A stretch of DNA of 64,000 nt from an uncultured bacterium. Its GTDB lineage: Bacteria; Cyanobacteriota; Vampirovibrionia; Gastranaerophilales; Gastranaerophilaceae. The position numbers and the translations under genes were made by a program. The stretch lies in contig CASFNW010000008.1 of NCBI GenBank assembly GCA_949296245.1, forward strand, positions 18,376 to 82,375, read 5' to 3'. Every line of letters begins with the position of its first letter. Position 1 is the stretch's first letter. The notes below the pieces were generated by a model. The model made no database searches and was not told the origin of the DNA. It worked only from the letters and a program-made list of their open reading frames with translations. Below, piece by piece: positions 9,412-18,348 of the stretch.

Positions 9412-11781
9412 TTAATTCATATCAACTATAGTCACACCGTTGCCGCCTTCAGAATCCTCACCCTGACGGTATTTTGCCACATATGGAGAATCATTCAGAT
9501 AGTCTCTGATGGCAGCACGCAGCTGTCCTGTACCATGCCCGTGGATTATTTCAACAGACGGCAGATTTACCATACTTGCTTTATCCAGAAATGCCTCAAG
9601 TTCAATAAGAGCGTCATCTACTCTGCAGCCTCTTAAATCTATTCTGGGTGACATATTTACACGCTGTATAACAAATTTTGAATTATTTATATTGATTTTT
9701 TTCTTAATAATATCCTTTTGTCTTTTTAAATTTTTTGCCAGTTTATCGAGTTTAATTGTTGATTGAAGCTGTCCTACAAGGATTTTCACATTGCCCTTTT
9801 TATCCGGCAACGAAACAATTTCAACATCCTGATCAAGACCTTTTATTATTGCTTTTGCGCCTACTTTTATATCCTCACAAGAGAGTTCTTCGTACTTTAT
9901 ATCAACTTTAGAAAACTCGTCTGCAAGATCCTGAGAAATTTTAGAACCTTTTTTAGAAAGCTTTTTATAAGCATTTATGGCGTTTTCTTTTGTTTTATGA
10001 TGATTCAGGTTTTCAAGAACTTTTTTAATCTGAGATTTAGCCTCCTGCAGATTATCCTCATATCTTCTTTTATAATCCTTTAATGTTTTTCTCTTTTGTG
10101 CATTCAGGTTCTCCAAAAGTTCGTTGTACTCTTTGTACTTTGCTTCTGATTCAGTTTTGAGTTTTTGAGCCTGTTCTGTCAGTGTATTCAGCTCAGAATA
10201 TTTGCTTTGCAGCTCGCTCAACAATTTTGATTCGTCTGTAATTTCCGATTCATAGTTTTGTTTTGCTTTTTCTATAATATCAGCGGAAATGCCAAAATTT
10301 TGAGCAATGGCAAAAGCATTTGATGCACCGGGAACACCGATTCTTAACTTATAGGTAGGCTGCAGCGTCTCTGAATCAAAGTCTACAGAAGCATTTTGAA
10401 AAAGTTTATTGTTAAAGGGCAGTGATTTTAGTTCGTTGAAGTGTGTACTTATAACAGAAAGTGCACCTTTTTCAACAAAAGTCTCCATTACGGCTTTTGC
10501 CAGCCCTGCACCTTCTTTAGGGTCAGTGCCGGCTGCTATTTCATCTATCAGTATAAGTGTATCTGAATCACAATTATCCAAAATTTCTTTTATATTCTTT
10601 ATATGAGAAGAAAAAGTCGACAAACTCTGTATAATATTCTGGTCATCTCCGATTTCAGCAAAAATCTTTTTAAAAGGGTAAATCTTCGCACTAAAACATG
10701 GTATATGAAGTCCTGCACAGGTCATTGCAGCAGACAGGGCTACCGTCTTTAGCACAACCGTTTTTCCTCCTGCATTTGAGCCTGTTATAATAATTGACTT
10801 ATAAGGGTTTCCTATAGAAAAATCATTTTCAACAACTTTATCAAGTATGGATAGCAACACGGGATTTTTCATTGATTTCAATTCAATAATATGCTCGTTG
10901 GTGATTTCCGGTTCGCACGCATCTATAGCGTTTGAATATTTAGCTTTTGCAAAAATAAAATCAAGCTCAATTAAAGCATTGAAAGAAGTTTTGATATCCT
11001 CACAGCGTTCTGACATAAGCAAGGACAGTTCTCTCATTATCTTTTTTATTTCTGCTTCAATAGATATCTCAAGCTCTCTTATTTTATTGTTTAAACCCAC
11101 AATCTGTTTGGGTTCAATAAAATAAGTCTGTCCGGATTGGGAAATATCGTGCACAATCCCCTGAACTTTGTTCTTTGCTTCTGCTTTTACCTGAAAAACT
11201 ATACGGTTATCCCTCAGAGTATAAACTGTATCTTGAAGATAAGATGTAAAAGAAGAGTTCTTCATTAAATCAGAAACAGCATTTTTCAAATTTTCATTTG
11301 TGTCTCTTTGTGATTGAAAAAGCGCTTTAAGTTCTGCCGAAGCAGTTTCTTTTACGTTAAAATTTGCATCAAAAATCTGCTCTATTCTGTCCTCAATATC
11401 CTTAAAGACGAAAAGCTTAGAAGAAAATTTATATAATTCTTCCTGTTCCTGCGCAAACCTGTTTAAAAATGACAGAAATTTTCTCGAAGAGACAATAATA
11501 TCAAAAATATCTTTTACATCCTCAACAGAAAGCGTAATTTTGTTTTTTAATACATTAATGGTTTCCGATATATCATTAAGATTTCCGATTGGAATGTCGC
11601 CGGTGCTTAATCGGTAAGCATTTTGAGCCTGTGATGTAAGAGTCTGCGCGAGTTTAATATCTTCTATATTACTTAATGGCAAAGCAGAAAGACAGCGTTT
11701 TTTTGCAGGTGTGCTTATTGCAAATCCGCTAAGTATTTCCAGAACCTTATCAAATTCAATTGTTGTTAATGTCTTATCCAT
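9412..11781 (-). CDS. mutS2: Endonuclease MutS2 with Smr domain
   Basis: MutS-family ATPase lacking the mismatch-recognition domain; MutS2 proteins act in recombination control and rescue of collided ribosomes. The core/clamp region is followed by the ATPase with Walker A TGSNAGGKT near residue 338, Walker B LILIDEIAAGTDP, then a coiled-coil segment (about 515-620) and a C-terminal Smr nuclease domain with DLRGCRVDDAL and HGHGTGQLR. 789 residues is full length. No Shine-Dalgarno precedes the ATG; TATAAT ends 6 nt upstream. Confidence 0.96.
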   Translation of the reverse strand: MDKTLTTIEFDKVLEILSGFAISTPAKKRCLSALPLSNIEDIKLAQTLTSQAQNAYRLSTGDIPIGNLNDISETINVLKNKITLSVEDVKDIFDIIVSSRKFLSFLNRFAQEQEELYKFSSKLFVFKDIEDRIEQIFDANFNVKETASAELKALFQSQRDTNENLKNAVSDLMKNSSFTSYLQDTVYTLRDNRIVFQVKAEAKNKVQGIVHDISQSGQTYFIEPKQIVGLNNKIRELEISIEAEIKKIMRELSLLMSERCEDIKTSFNALIELDFIFAKAKYSNAIDACEPEITNEHIIELKSMKNPVLLSILDKVVENDFSIGNPYKSIIITGSNAGGKTVVLKTVALSAAMTCAGLHIPCFSAKIYPFKKIFAEIGDDQNIIQSLSTFSSHIKNIKEILDNCDSDTLILIDEIAAGTDPKEGAGLAKAVMETFVEKGALSVISTHFNELKSLPFNNKLFQNASVDFDSETLQPTYKLRIGVPGASNAFAIAQNFGISADIIEKAKQNYESEITDESKLLSELQSKYSELNTLTEQAQKLKTESEAKYKEYNELLENLNAQKRKTLKDYKRRYEDNLQEAKSQIKKVLENLNHHKTKENAINAYKKLSKKGSKISQDLADEFSKVDIKYEELSCEDIKVGAKAIIKGLDQDVEIVSLPDKKGNVKILVGQLQSTIKLDKLAKNLKRQKDIIKKKININNSKFVIQRVNMSPRIDLRGCRVDDALIELEAFLDKASMVNLPSVEIIHGHGTGQLRAAIRDYLNDSPYVAKYRQGEDSEGGNGVTIVDMN

Positions 11782-11787
11782 AAAATA

Positions 11788-11793
11788 ATTATA
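11788..11793 (-). promoter_or_regulatory. Candidate -10 box of mutS2 (leaderless start)
   Basis: A perfect TATAAT on the minus strand ends 6 nt before the mutS2 ATG, with TTCTTT as weak -35 at 17-nt spacing. It lies just beyond the rplA terminator. Confidence 0.55.
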
Positions 11794-11814
11794 TCTGTAA
11801 ATTTTTGTATAAAG

Positions 11815-11836
11815 AAGCCCTCAAAAATGAGGGCTT
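11815..11836 (-). terminator. Terminator downstream of rplA
   Basis: Nine-base arms AAGCCCTCA and TGAGGGCTT with a 4-nt loop. The T tract on the minus side is interrupted (CTTCTTT), so termination may be partial. It separates the ribosomal protein cluster from mutS2. Confidence 0.7.
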
Positions 11837-11923
11837 TAAGATATTAGAATTAATATTAAATATTTTTATTGCTGACTGAATACAATTGTCTAAAACAACT
11901 TTATCAGATTCAATTATTTAATA

Positions 11924-12646
11924 TTACACATAGTCCTTAACTTCTGCAGCAAGGTTTTTAGTATCAAGTTTGATACCGGGGCCCATTGTAGTTGTTAAGT
12001 ATGCTGATTTTACATAGACACCTTTTGCAACAGACGGTTTTGCTCTCAAAATTGCATCAGCAAGAGTAGCATAGTTTTTCATCAAATCTTCAAAAGAGAA
12101 TTTGATTTTGCCGATAGGACAGTGAATCATACCCTGTTTATCAGCACGGAATTCAACTTTACCTGCTTTTGCATCTTTAACAGCTTTTGCAACGTCAAGT
12201 GTAACAGTACCTGTTTTCGGGTTAGGCATCAAACCTTTTGGACCGAGAACTTTACCTAATTTACCGAGCATACCCATACAATCAGGAGTTGCAATCAATG
12301 TATCAAACTCAAACCAGCCGTTAGAAATTTTATCAATAACTTCTTCTGCGCCTGCTTCTTCTGCACCTGCAGCTTTAGCTTCGTCAGCTTTTGTTCCTTT
12401 TGCTATTACGCAGACTCTGACTTCTTTACCAAGACCTGCCGGTAATACTACTGTAGAACGAATCTGTTGATCTGCTCTTTTTACATCAATACCGAGTCTC
12501 ATGTGGCATTCAACTGTTTCATCAAATTTTACGGTAGAGTCAGATATTTCTTTTAATTTCTTTAACGCATCAGCTGCTGAAGCGGGTTGTACAAAACCTT
12601 CGAGCATTTCAGCCTGCTTCTGTTGTCTTTTTGTTAATTTACTCAT
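11924..12646 (-). CDS. rplA: 50S ribosomal protein L1
   Basis: Binds 23S rRNA at the L1 stalk and can repress its own operon. Family features: [21 protein letters not shown] near residue 40, the segment [25 protein letters not shown] with its typical Gly-rich loop, and [19 protein letters not shown]. 240 residues is usual. AAAGGA precedes the ATG. It follows rplK by 92 bp, a long spacer that holds a candidate L1-binding structure. The usual rplJ-rplL genes do not follow. Confidence 0.98.
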   Translation of the reverse strand: MSKLTKRQQKQAEMLEGFVQPASAADALKKLKEISDSTVKFDETVECHMRLGIDVKRADQQIRSTVVLPAGLGKEVRVCVIAKGTKADEAKAAGAEEAGAEEVIDKISNGWFEFDTLIATPDCMGMLGKLGKVLGPKGLMPNPKTGTVTLDVAKAVKDAKAGKVEFRADKQGMIHCPIGKIKFSFEDLMKNYATLADAILRAKPSVAKGVYVKSAYLTTTMGPGIKLDTKNLAAEVKDYV

Positions 12647-12661
12647 TTTTATTTCCTTTCT

Positions 12662-12732
12662 GTGGTGATATCGGGTTCTAATCCGTTACGGGTAATAAGT
12701 AAAGGTGCACCCCTTACGGCATTCCCTTCCAC
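12662..12732 (-). promoter_or_regulatory. Candidate L1-binding leader between rplK and rplA
   Basis: The minus-strand spacer starts GTGGAAGGGA and ends CACCAC just before the rplA ribosome site, so GUGG can pair with CCAC and GGG with CCC. The same AGTGGAAGGGA block appears upstream of rplK. Repetition of the block next to both genes, plus the known autoregulation by L1 in other bacteria, suggests a translational operator. Confidence 0.4.
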
Positions 12733-12738
12733 TAATTG

Positions 12739-13164
12739 TTATTCTTCTACTGTTACACCCATTGCTCTTGCTGAGCCTTTAAGCATTTTTACCGCAGCTT
12801 CCATTGTTGTAGCATTTAAGTCATTCATTTTTGTTTTTGCTATTTCTTCTAATTGAGCAACAGTAATTTTGCCGACTTTAGTTTTATTCGGTGCAGCAGA
12901 ACCTTTCGGTAAATTGATAGCTTTTTTAATCAATACAGCAGCCGGAGGGCTTTTGATAATGAAAGAAAAGCTTCTGTCTTCATATACATCAATAATTACA
13001 GGAATGATATAACCTGCCTGTGATTCTGTTTTTGCATTAAATTGTTTACAGAAATCCATGATGTTTACACCGTGCTGACCTAATGCAGGACCAACCGGCG
13101 GTGAAGGATTTGCCTTACCTGCTTCGATTTGAAGCTTAATTTTTCCTACAACTTTTTTTGCCAT
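12739..13164 (-). CDS. rplK: 50S ribosomal protein L11
   Basis: Component of the GTPase-associated centre. The sequence begins [20 protein letters not shown] with the typical [22 protein letters not shown] segment, and the C-terminal rRNA-binding domain ends [12 protein letters not shown]. 141 residues is the family norm. AAAGGAG lies 7 nt before the ATG. It sits between nusG and rplA, as in most bacteria. Confidence 0.98.
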   Translation of the reverse strand: MAKKVVGKIKLQIEAGKANPSPPVGPALGQHGVNIMDFCKQFNAKTESQAGYIIPVIIDVYEDRSFSFIIKSPPAAVLIKKAINLPKGSAAPNKTKVGKITVAQLEEIAKTKMNDLNATTMEAAVKMLKGSARAMGVTVEE

Positions 13165-13178
13165 TTTATTCTCCTTTC

Positions 13179-13208
13179 GTGGTCTGGCGGGGTGTTAGTC
13201 CCTTCCAC
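13179..13208 (-). promoter_or_regulatory. Candidate L1-binding leader upstream of rplK
   Basis: A 30-nt minus-strand segment runs from GTGGAAGGGA to GACCAC, immediately before the rplK ribosome site. GUGG/CCAC and GGG/CCC can pair around an asymmetric interior loop. It shares its first block with the structure before rplA. Confidence 0.45.
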
Positions 13209-13291
13209 TGTTTTTACTGTCCGCCTGTGCAACAACTCATTGCATTGTTCCTTGTTTTATATTTAACAACGGCGGGTGGAACTTTTTATAT

Positions 13292-13969
13292 TTATACTTT
13301 TTGAATTTGTTTGTATTCGAGCTCTACGGGAGTTTCACGTCCGAATATCGAAACTGTAGCTCTGAGTTTTGATTTATCCGGATAAACTTCTGTAATATCA
13401 CCGATAAAGTCTGCAAACGGGCCGGAAATGATTCTGACCTTGTCACCGACTTTAACATCAAGCTCAATTTTAGTTGTTTGATTTTGAACTCTGTGGATGA
13501 TTTTCTTGATTTCTGAATCTTTAGCCGGAATAGGTTTCTTAGATGTTCCGACAAATTTTGTAACACCGGCTGTGTGTCTTACAACATACCAGCTGTCATC
13601 GTCCATAATCATTTCGACAAGTACATAACCGGGGAAGATTTTTTCTTCACGGTCTTGTTTTTTGCCGTCTTTTACTTTTGTTATAGTTTTTTGAGGAACT
13701 TCAACACGGAAGATTTTATCCCCCATATTCATATATTCGATACGTTTTTCAAGGTTTACTTTTACTTTGTTTTCGTATCCTGAATATGTATGAACAATGT
13801 ACCATTTCTTTTGCGGTTCTTTGCTGTGTGAAGCCTGTATATCAGCTTTCAGTTTTGCGTCTTTTTCTTCGACTATCTGATGTTTTTCGTTTTCGAACAC
13901 GCTGATATCGTTTTGTTCAGCATTTACTTCCGCATTTACATCCAATTGTTCTTCATTTTTTTCTGTCAT
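13292..13969 (-). CDS. nusG: Transcription termination/antitermination factor NusG
   Basis: Binds RNA polymerase and couples transcription to translation and Rho. The NGN domain starts near residue 55 (KWYIVHTYSGYENKVK) and contains FPGYVLVEM and VRHTAGVTKFVG. The C-terminal KOW domain follows from about 165 (VKVGDKVRIISGPFADFIG). The first 54 residues are an acidic extension not found in short NusG proteins. At 225 residues it is therefore longer than usual. AGGAA lies near the ATG. It follows secE by 46 bp. Confidence 0.97.
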   Translation of the reverse strand: MTEKNEEQLDVNAEVNAEQNDISVFENEKHQIVEEKDAKLKADIQASHSKEPQKKWYIVHTYSGYENKVKVNLEKRIEYMNMGDKIFRVEVPQKTITKVKDGKKQDREEKIFPGYVLVEMIMDDDSWYVVRHTAGVTKFVGTSKKPIPAKDSEIKKIIHRVQNQTTKIELDVKVGDKVRIISGPFADFIGDITEVYPDKSKLRATVSIFGRETPVELEYKQIQKV

Positions 13970-14015
13970 TATTTTAATTCCTGTAATTAAATAATAAATA
14001 AATCTTTTTTACGGT

Positions 14016-14249
14016 CTAATGCATCAAACCGAGCCCCTTAAACAGAGCATTGAATATAGTATCCACAGCCAGAACGCCTATAGTAAACATAGCTGTTATT
14101 ACAACAACATAAATTGTTTCTACAACAACCTGCTGTTTTCCCGGCCAGGTTATTTTGCCCCATTCAAGCTTAACCGATTTAAAGTAAGCAATTGCTGCTT
14201 CTTTAAAATTTTCGGTCTGTGCTGTTTTATTTTTAGTCTGATTTGCCAT
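14016..14249 (-). CDS. secE: Preprotein translocase subunit SecE
   Basis: Small essential membrane subunit of the SecYEG channel. The 77-residue protein starts MANQTKNKTAQTENFKEA, has the conserved amphipathic region VKLEWGKITWPGKQQVVVET and one membrane helix (TIYVVVITAMFTIGVLAVDT). The ATG at 14249 has AGAGGG upstream; the frame stays open further upstream but would run through tRNA-Trp, so that longer reading is rejected. Confidence 0.96.
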   Translation of the reverse strand: MANQTKNKTAQTENFKEAAIAYFKSVKLEWGKITWPGKQQVVVETIYVVVITAMFTIGVLAVDTIFNALFKGLGLMH

Positions 14250-14275
14250 TATTTCCCTCTGAGTTTTATTTAAAT

Positions 14276-14348
14276 CGCGCCCTGAAGGACTCGAACCCTC
14301 GACATCCGGTTTTGGAGACCGACGTTCTACCAACTGAACTAAGGACGC
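14276..14348 (-). tRNA. tRNA-Trp (anticodon CCA)
   Basis: The minus strand folds into a 73-nt cloverleaf. Acceptor GCGTCCT pairs with AGGGCGC, the D arm contains TTAGTTCAGTTGGTAGAA, the anticodon loop is CTCCAAA and the T arm contains GGTTCGAGTCC. The CCA end is not encoded, unlike tRNA-Asn in this window. It lies between rpmG and secE, its usual place. Confidence 0.96.
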
Positions 14349-14445
14349 TCTTTAAATATCAAATTGTCAATCCGTCCGTCTATAGAACCTAATTGAACTA
14401 CGCACGCTCACCGCCTGAACGGCAGATGAACTAAGGACGTTAAAA
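14349..14445 (-). repeat. Decayed tRNA-Trp 5'-half copies
   Basis: Upstream of tRNA-Trp on the minus strand the block GTCCTTAGTTCA recurs (about 14427-14439), and a second, weaker relic reads AGCGTGCGTAGTTCAATTAGG (about 14384-14404). Neither continues into a complete cloverleaf, so these look like partial duplications of the tRNA 5' half. Confidence 0.55.
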
Positions 14446-14613
14446 TTATTTGGTTTCTTTGTGAACTGTATGTTTATTGCATCTCGGGCAATGTTTTTTC
14501 AGTTCAAGTCTTTCTTTTTGTGTTTTTTTGTTTTTAGTAGTTGTGTAGTTTCTTTCTTTGCATTCTTCACAAGCGAGAACTACCATTTTATCTACTTTTC
14601 CTTTGATTCCCAT
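14446..14613 (-). CDS. rpmG: 50S ribosomal protein L33, zinc-binding type
   Basis: A 55-residue protein on the minus strand starting [19 protein letters not shown] and ending HTVHKETK. Two CxxC pairs (ACEEC and HCPRC) mark the zinc-binding form of L33, and the core [19 protein letters not shown] is diagnostic. AGAGG lies 7 nt before the ATG. It heads the rpmG / tRNA-Trp / secE / nusG / rplK / rplA cluster. Confidence 0.96.
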   Translation of the reverse strand: MGIKGKVDKMVVLACEECKERNYTTTKNKKTQKERLELKKHCPRCNKHTVHKETK

Positions 14614-14779
14614 TGTGTACCTCTTATCTAGAATTTTTGTATTATCACCTGTTTTTTACAAGCAAGATTTATAGAATGCGTCTTTCCCCTCATTCTATTA
14701 TCCGCGCTTATTCAGTTGTAATAATATATTACAATAAACATGAAATAAGCAAAGTACCAATTTAATATTTCTTAATTTC

Positions 14780-15187
14780 TTATAATTTTAATTTTTCATC
14801 CAGCATCAAATAATATGAATCCGGATTGTTAACAAGGCTTCTTTTTGACAAATAATCAACGCTCAGATTGTATGCTATAAATCCGATATTATAAGTTGCA
14901 GAGATAATAACTATAGGGGTCTTTGAATATTCTTTTATATTTTTTATTTCTTTAACAAGCCATTCACCGGCAAAATCAGGCTGAAAATCGGTTTCCATCT
15001 GCAGGTCGGTCAGAATTAAATCAAAAGGGTTTTCTTTATTGTTTATAAGAATTTCTTTTGCGTCTTTGGCACAGTCTGTTATGACAAAATCCAAGACCGC
15101 TTTATCATAATTTTTCAACAGTGCCGTATGGAACTTCTGCCACTCGGGTGTATCTTCCGCTATCAAAATTCTTTTTACATTATCCAT
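14780..15187 (-). CDS. Stand-alone response-regulator receiver domain
   Basis: A 135-residue CheY-like protein with no output domain. It begins DNVKRILIAEDTPEWQKF, with the acidic pair in AED, a phospho-acceptor Asp in LILTDLQME near residue 61, Thr in VIISAT and Lys in YLSKRSL. It probably relays phosphate by protein contact. No histidine kinase is adjacent. The start has TATAAT ending 7 nt upstream and no Shine-Dalgarno, so the mRNA may be leaderless. Confidence 0.85.
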   Translation of the reverse strand: MDNVKRILIAEDTPEWQKFHTALLKNYDKAVLDFVITDCAKDAKEILINNKENPFDLILTDLQMETDFQPDFAGEWLVKEIKNIKEYSKTPIVIISATYNIGFIAYNLSVDYLSKRSLVNNPDSYYLMLDEKLKL

Positions 15188-15194
15188 ACCATAT

Positions 15195-15200
15195 ATTATA
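15195..15200 (-). promoter_or_regulatory. Candidate -10 box of the receiver-domain gene (leaderless start)
   Basis: A perfect TATAAT on the minus strand lies 7 nt before the ATG, with TTACCC as a possible -35 at 17-nt spacing. Confidence 0.5.
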
Positions 15201-15299
15201 CAAAAGATTGTCTTTCAGGGTAACTAAAACCACTGCTTTTTCACGATAACTTTATCTCATAAATCTGCAAAGATAATTTTGTATAAAGGTTATAGGTTT

Positions 15300-15473
15300 A
15301 TGAAATTATTTGAAACATTCAAAAGTCTTATCAGAAAAGTAGAAGAAATAGACAGAAAGTCAAAAATACTTTCTTCACAAAAGTATTGTTCGACAAACCC
15401 TTTTGCCTTTAAAAAAGATAGAACCTTTGTCTGGATTGATAAGACCGAGGAAAATAAAGAAGAAAAAGATTAA
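15300..15473 (+). CDS. Unknown 57-residue charged protein
   Basis: Begins MKLFETFKSLIRKVEEIDRK; lysine/glutamate-rich, no membrane segment. ATG at 15300 is chosen over an in-frame TTG 21 nt upstream. AAAGG lies 11 nt before the ATG, so the ribosome site is only moderate. The stop overlaps the end of convergent aroA by 4 bp. I recognise no family. Confidence 0.5.
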   Translation: MKLFETFKSLIRKVEEIDRKSKILSSQKYCSTNPFAFKKDRTFVWIDKTEENKEEKD

Positions 15474-16744
15474 GAAAGTGACTCGATAAGAGGCAGAAAT
15501 TCCGGAAAAGAAATATCCACCCACTGAAATTCATTTATCAAAACAGGTTTCTCGCATACAAGACCTGCTGTATAAAAGCTCATCGCAAGTCTGTGATCGT
15601 GGTAGCATTCGACTTCACAACCGCCGTTGAGCCGGCTTTTTCCTTCAATAATAAATCCGTCTTGAGTTTCTTCTATATTTGCACCTAATTTCCTTAACTC
15701 TGTCACAAGGCATTTTATTCTGTCGGATTCTTTGTTTCTTAAATCTCCCGCATCTTTTATAACAGTTGTACCGCTCGCCTGCGTAGCCGCCACCGCAATA
15801 ACAGGAAGTTCATCTATCAGTCTCGGTATAATTTCACCTTCAATTGTTACGGCTTTGAGTTCCGAAGTTCTTATTCTTATGTCTCCGACTTCTTCATTGC
15901 ACTCAGTTTTTTCATCAAGAATTTCTATTTCTGCTCCCATCTGATTCAAAATATCGATTATACCTGTCCGGGTCTGATTAAGTCCGACATTTCTCAGTAT
16001 AACATCGGAGTTTGGTGTAATCGCAGCAGCCGTCATAAAGAATGCAGCAGATGATATATCTCCGCAAACAGAAATATTTTTCGGCTCCGGTTGTGATTTT
16101 TTTATGCTGACTGTATTTCCTTTTACATTTATATCTGCGCCGAGATACTTCAGCATTCTTTCTGTATGGTCACGGGAAACATACGGTTCTGTTACTCTGG
16201 TTTCACCGTATGTGTTGAGTCCAGCAAGCAAAATGCAGGATTTTACCTGTGCAGAGGCTATCGGAGTTTTATAATCAATCGGAAAAAGTTCTTTGCCAAA
16301 GATTGTTAACGGGCTTTTAAAATCCTTATGCTTTATTTTTGCACCCATAAGCTCTAACGGGTTAATTATTCTTCTCATCGGGCGTTTAGAAAGACTTTCA
16401 TCTCCGTATAACTCTGCTTCTGTTTCCGGTCTTGAAGCAAGAATACCGGAAAACAAACGCATTGAAGTACCCGAATTTCCGCAATCCAGCCTGTACAAAT
16501 CTTTTTTAAAAGCGTTTTTAGAATCTACAACAAGATGCTTATCAGAAATAAATTCAGCTTCACAGCCCAGTGCTTTTATTATATTCAAAGTGCTTATACA
16601 ATCCGCACCTGTAGAAAAATTGTTTATTTCAGCTTTCCCGCCTGTTAAAGCAAGAAACATCGCGCTTCTATGGCTGATAGATTTGTCTGAAGGGATAACT
16701 ATTTCGCCGTTTAGACCCGACGATTTATTGACAGTTAAATTCAT
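15470..16744 (-). CDS. aroA: 3-phosphoshikimate 1-carboxyvinyltransferase (EPSP synthase)
   Basis: Adds enolpyruvyl from PEP to shikimate-3-phosphate in the chorismate pathway. Motifs: IPSDKSISHRS at the N-terminus, DCGNSGTSMRLFSG near residue 85, LSKRPMRRI, and the C-terminal DLRNKESDRI and CYHDHRLAMSF with the catalytic Asp/Lys/His environment. 424 residues is normal. The gene starts 1 bp after the stop of the symporter gene upstream, so the two are probably cotranscribed and translationally coupled. Confidence 0.97.
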   Translation of the reverse strand: MNLTVNKSSGLNGEIVIPSDKSISHRSAMFLALTGGKAEINNFSTGADCISTLNIIKALGCEAEFISDKHLVVDSKNAFKKDLYRLDCGNSGTSMRLFSGILASRPETEAELYGDESLSKRPMRRIINPLELMGAKIKHKDFKSPLTIFGKELFPIDYKTPIASAQVKSCILLAGLNTYGETRVTEPYVSRDHTERMLKYLGADINVKGNTVSIKKSQPEPKNISVCGDISSAAFFMTAAAITPNSDVILRNVGLNQTRTGIIDILNQMGAEIEILDEKTECNEEVGDIRIRTSELKAVTIEGEIIPRLIDELPVIAVAATQASGTTVIKDAGDLRNKESDRIKCLVTELRKLGANIEETQDGFIIEGKSRLNGGCEVECYHDHRLAMSFYTAGLVCEKPVLINEFQWVDISFPEFLPLIESLS

Positions 16745-16745
16745 A

Positions 16746-18092
16746 TTAAATTATGTCTTTATAGGATTCTTCACTTGTCAGCATGTCATAGTTCAGTTCA
16801 TTTTCATTATCAGCAATCACTGCCGTAACAACAGCGTCTGATGTGATGTTTAGCATGGTTCTGAACATATCAACGATTCTGTCCACCGCGAACAGGAAGG
16901 CAAAACCTTCTACCATTTGTGTCGGAGTTAAGCCCAGTCCGTTTAATACCAGAGCAATAGTTATTATACCGCCGCCCGGTATGCCCGCACATGTACTTGA
17001 TGCAACAATAGCAAGCACTGCTATCTGAAGAATCTGCAAAGGTTCTACGCTGATGCCGTAAGCCTGTGTAAGAAACAGCACTGCAATTACCTGAAACATT
17101 GCAGTAGCATCAAAGTTTAATGTTACACCGAGAGGAAGAACAAAACTGCACACCTTATGAGAGATACCTCTTTTTTCACAGCAGGCAATTACAAGAGGCA
17201 ATGTAGCAGAACTGCTTGCGGTGCCGAAACCGACCATCATAGCTTCTGCAATCGCAGCAAAAAACAGTCTTACCGGCACTTTAGAAAATACTTTCATAAT
17301 TATCGGATATACAACAAAAAGTTGTATTGCAAAACCTATAAATATAGCAAGGAAGTATTTTGAAATACTTGAAAATACAGATATACCGAATGACGATATA
17401 GCAGTAGCAGTCAAAGCAAATATACCGGGTGCAGCGAGATACATAATGCCGTCCGTTACTTTCATTGTTGCGGCAAATATTGATTCAAAAAACGAAACAA
17501 CAGGTCTGTTTATTTCGCCTACTTTTGCAAGCGCTATAGCAAATACCATAATAAATATGATTATCGGAATCATTTCGCCTTTAGATAGAGCTTCCATCGG
17601 ATTAGCAGGAATCAAATTGATTAGCAGCTGAGAAAAATGTCCTTTTTGATCGGCAATAGCCTGACTGACTATCTGTTGGGTTTCCACTGCTGATTCCTGA
17701 CTGATAAAGGACTGCACTCCGTTGCCGGGATGTATTGCCCATGCAAGAGTCAGGCCTATTATTACTGCTGCAATTGAAATAATGGAATAATATACAACCA
17801 TTTTTATACCAAAAGCACCCAGCTGCTTGTTGTCACCGATACTGGAGATACCAATGACTATTGCACTGAATACCAACGGTATAATTACCATCTGGATTAA
17901 TCTTATAAAAGCCTGACCTATGAAATTTAATACAGCATACAAAACATTATAAATTGCAGTGGGTTCATGTGTCGCATTATATGCGTGCATTGCAATACCG
18001 AGAATAATACCGGCAATTAAACCCAAAAATATATGCCCGTTACGCTTGATTCCAAGCCCTAGAGCAATCAATATCTGCATGTGTAATTTCAT
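16746..18092 (-). CDS. Dicarboxylate/amino acid:cation symporter
   Basis: Integral membrane transporter of the DAACS (GltP/GltT/DctA) family, importing glutamate, aspartate or C4-dicarboxylates with Na+ or H+. It has about eight hydrophobic segments, a serine-rich hairpin FGTASSSATLPLV near residue 280 and the substrate/cation-binding LNFDATAMFQ and CAGIPGGGII segments. At 448 residues it is full length. GAGAGG precedes the ATG. Substrate cannot be told from sequence by eye; coupling with aroA may be only operonic. Confidence 0.92.
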   Translation of the reverse strand: MKLHMQILIALGLGIKRNGHIFLGLIAGIILGIAMHAYNATHEPTAIYNVLYAVLNFIGQAFIRLIQMVIIPLVFSAIVIGISSIGDNKQLGAFGIKMVVYYSIISIAAVIIGLTLAWAIHPGNGVQSFISQESAVETQQIVSQAIADQKGHFSQLLINLIPANPMEALSKGEMIPIIIFIMVFAIALAKVGEINRPVVSFFESIFAATMKVTDGIMYLAAPGIFALTATAISSFGISVFSSISKYFLAIFIGFAIQLFVVYPIIMKVFSKVPVRLFFAAIAEAMMVGFGTASSSATLPLVIACCEKRGISHKVCSFVLPLGVTLNFDATAMFQVIAVLFLTQAYGISVEPLQILQIAVLAIVASSTCAGIPGGGIITIALVLNGLGLTPTQMVEGFAFLFAVDRIVDMFRTMLNITSDAVVTAVIADNENELNYDMLTSEESYKDII

Positions 18093-18315
18093 AATATTTC
18101 CTCTCTTACGTAAGATTATATTTTAGACAAGTATAGTTATTTTACTATTTTTTATAACACATGACAACAATTCATATAGAGGAATTTCATATTGTTTGCT
18201 GTCTCTGGAGATGATTTTACTTTTTAAGATAGCAAGAAATATATGTTCCTTTTATCCCGACACAAAGTAACCACAGTATTTAACAGACAGAAAATTATTG
18301 CCGGTTTACAATTAT

Positions 18316-18342
18316 TTGACAAAATGTATTTTGTATTAAAAT
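18316..18342 (+). promoter_or_regulatory. Promoter of the 50-residue small ORF
   Basis: A perfect TTGACA (18316-18321) is followed after 15 nt by TAAAAT (18337-18342), which ends 6 nt before the ATG at 18349. AAATAT at 18339 gives 17-nt spacing as alternative. Either places the transcript start at or near the ATG. Confidence 0.6.
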
Positions 18343-18348
18343 ATGCTT

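Noticed and set aside
9763..10083. Plus-strand frame inside mutS2 (and similar long antisense frames over rimO, pyrG, tkt and others)
   Set aside because: They lie antisense to well-supported genes, lack ribosome sites and have biased composition of frame shadows.
14016..14333. Longer SecE frame starting MVERRSPKPDVEG
   Set aside because: The extra 28 codons run through tRNA-Trp; ATG at 14249 has a proper ribosome site.
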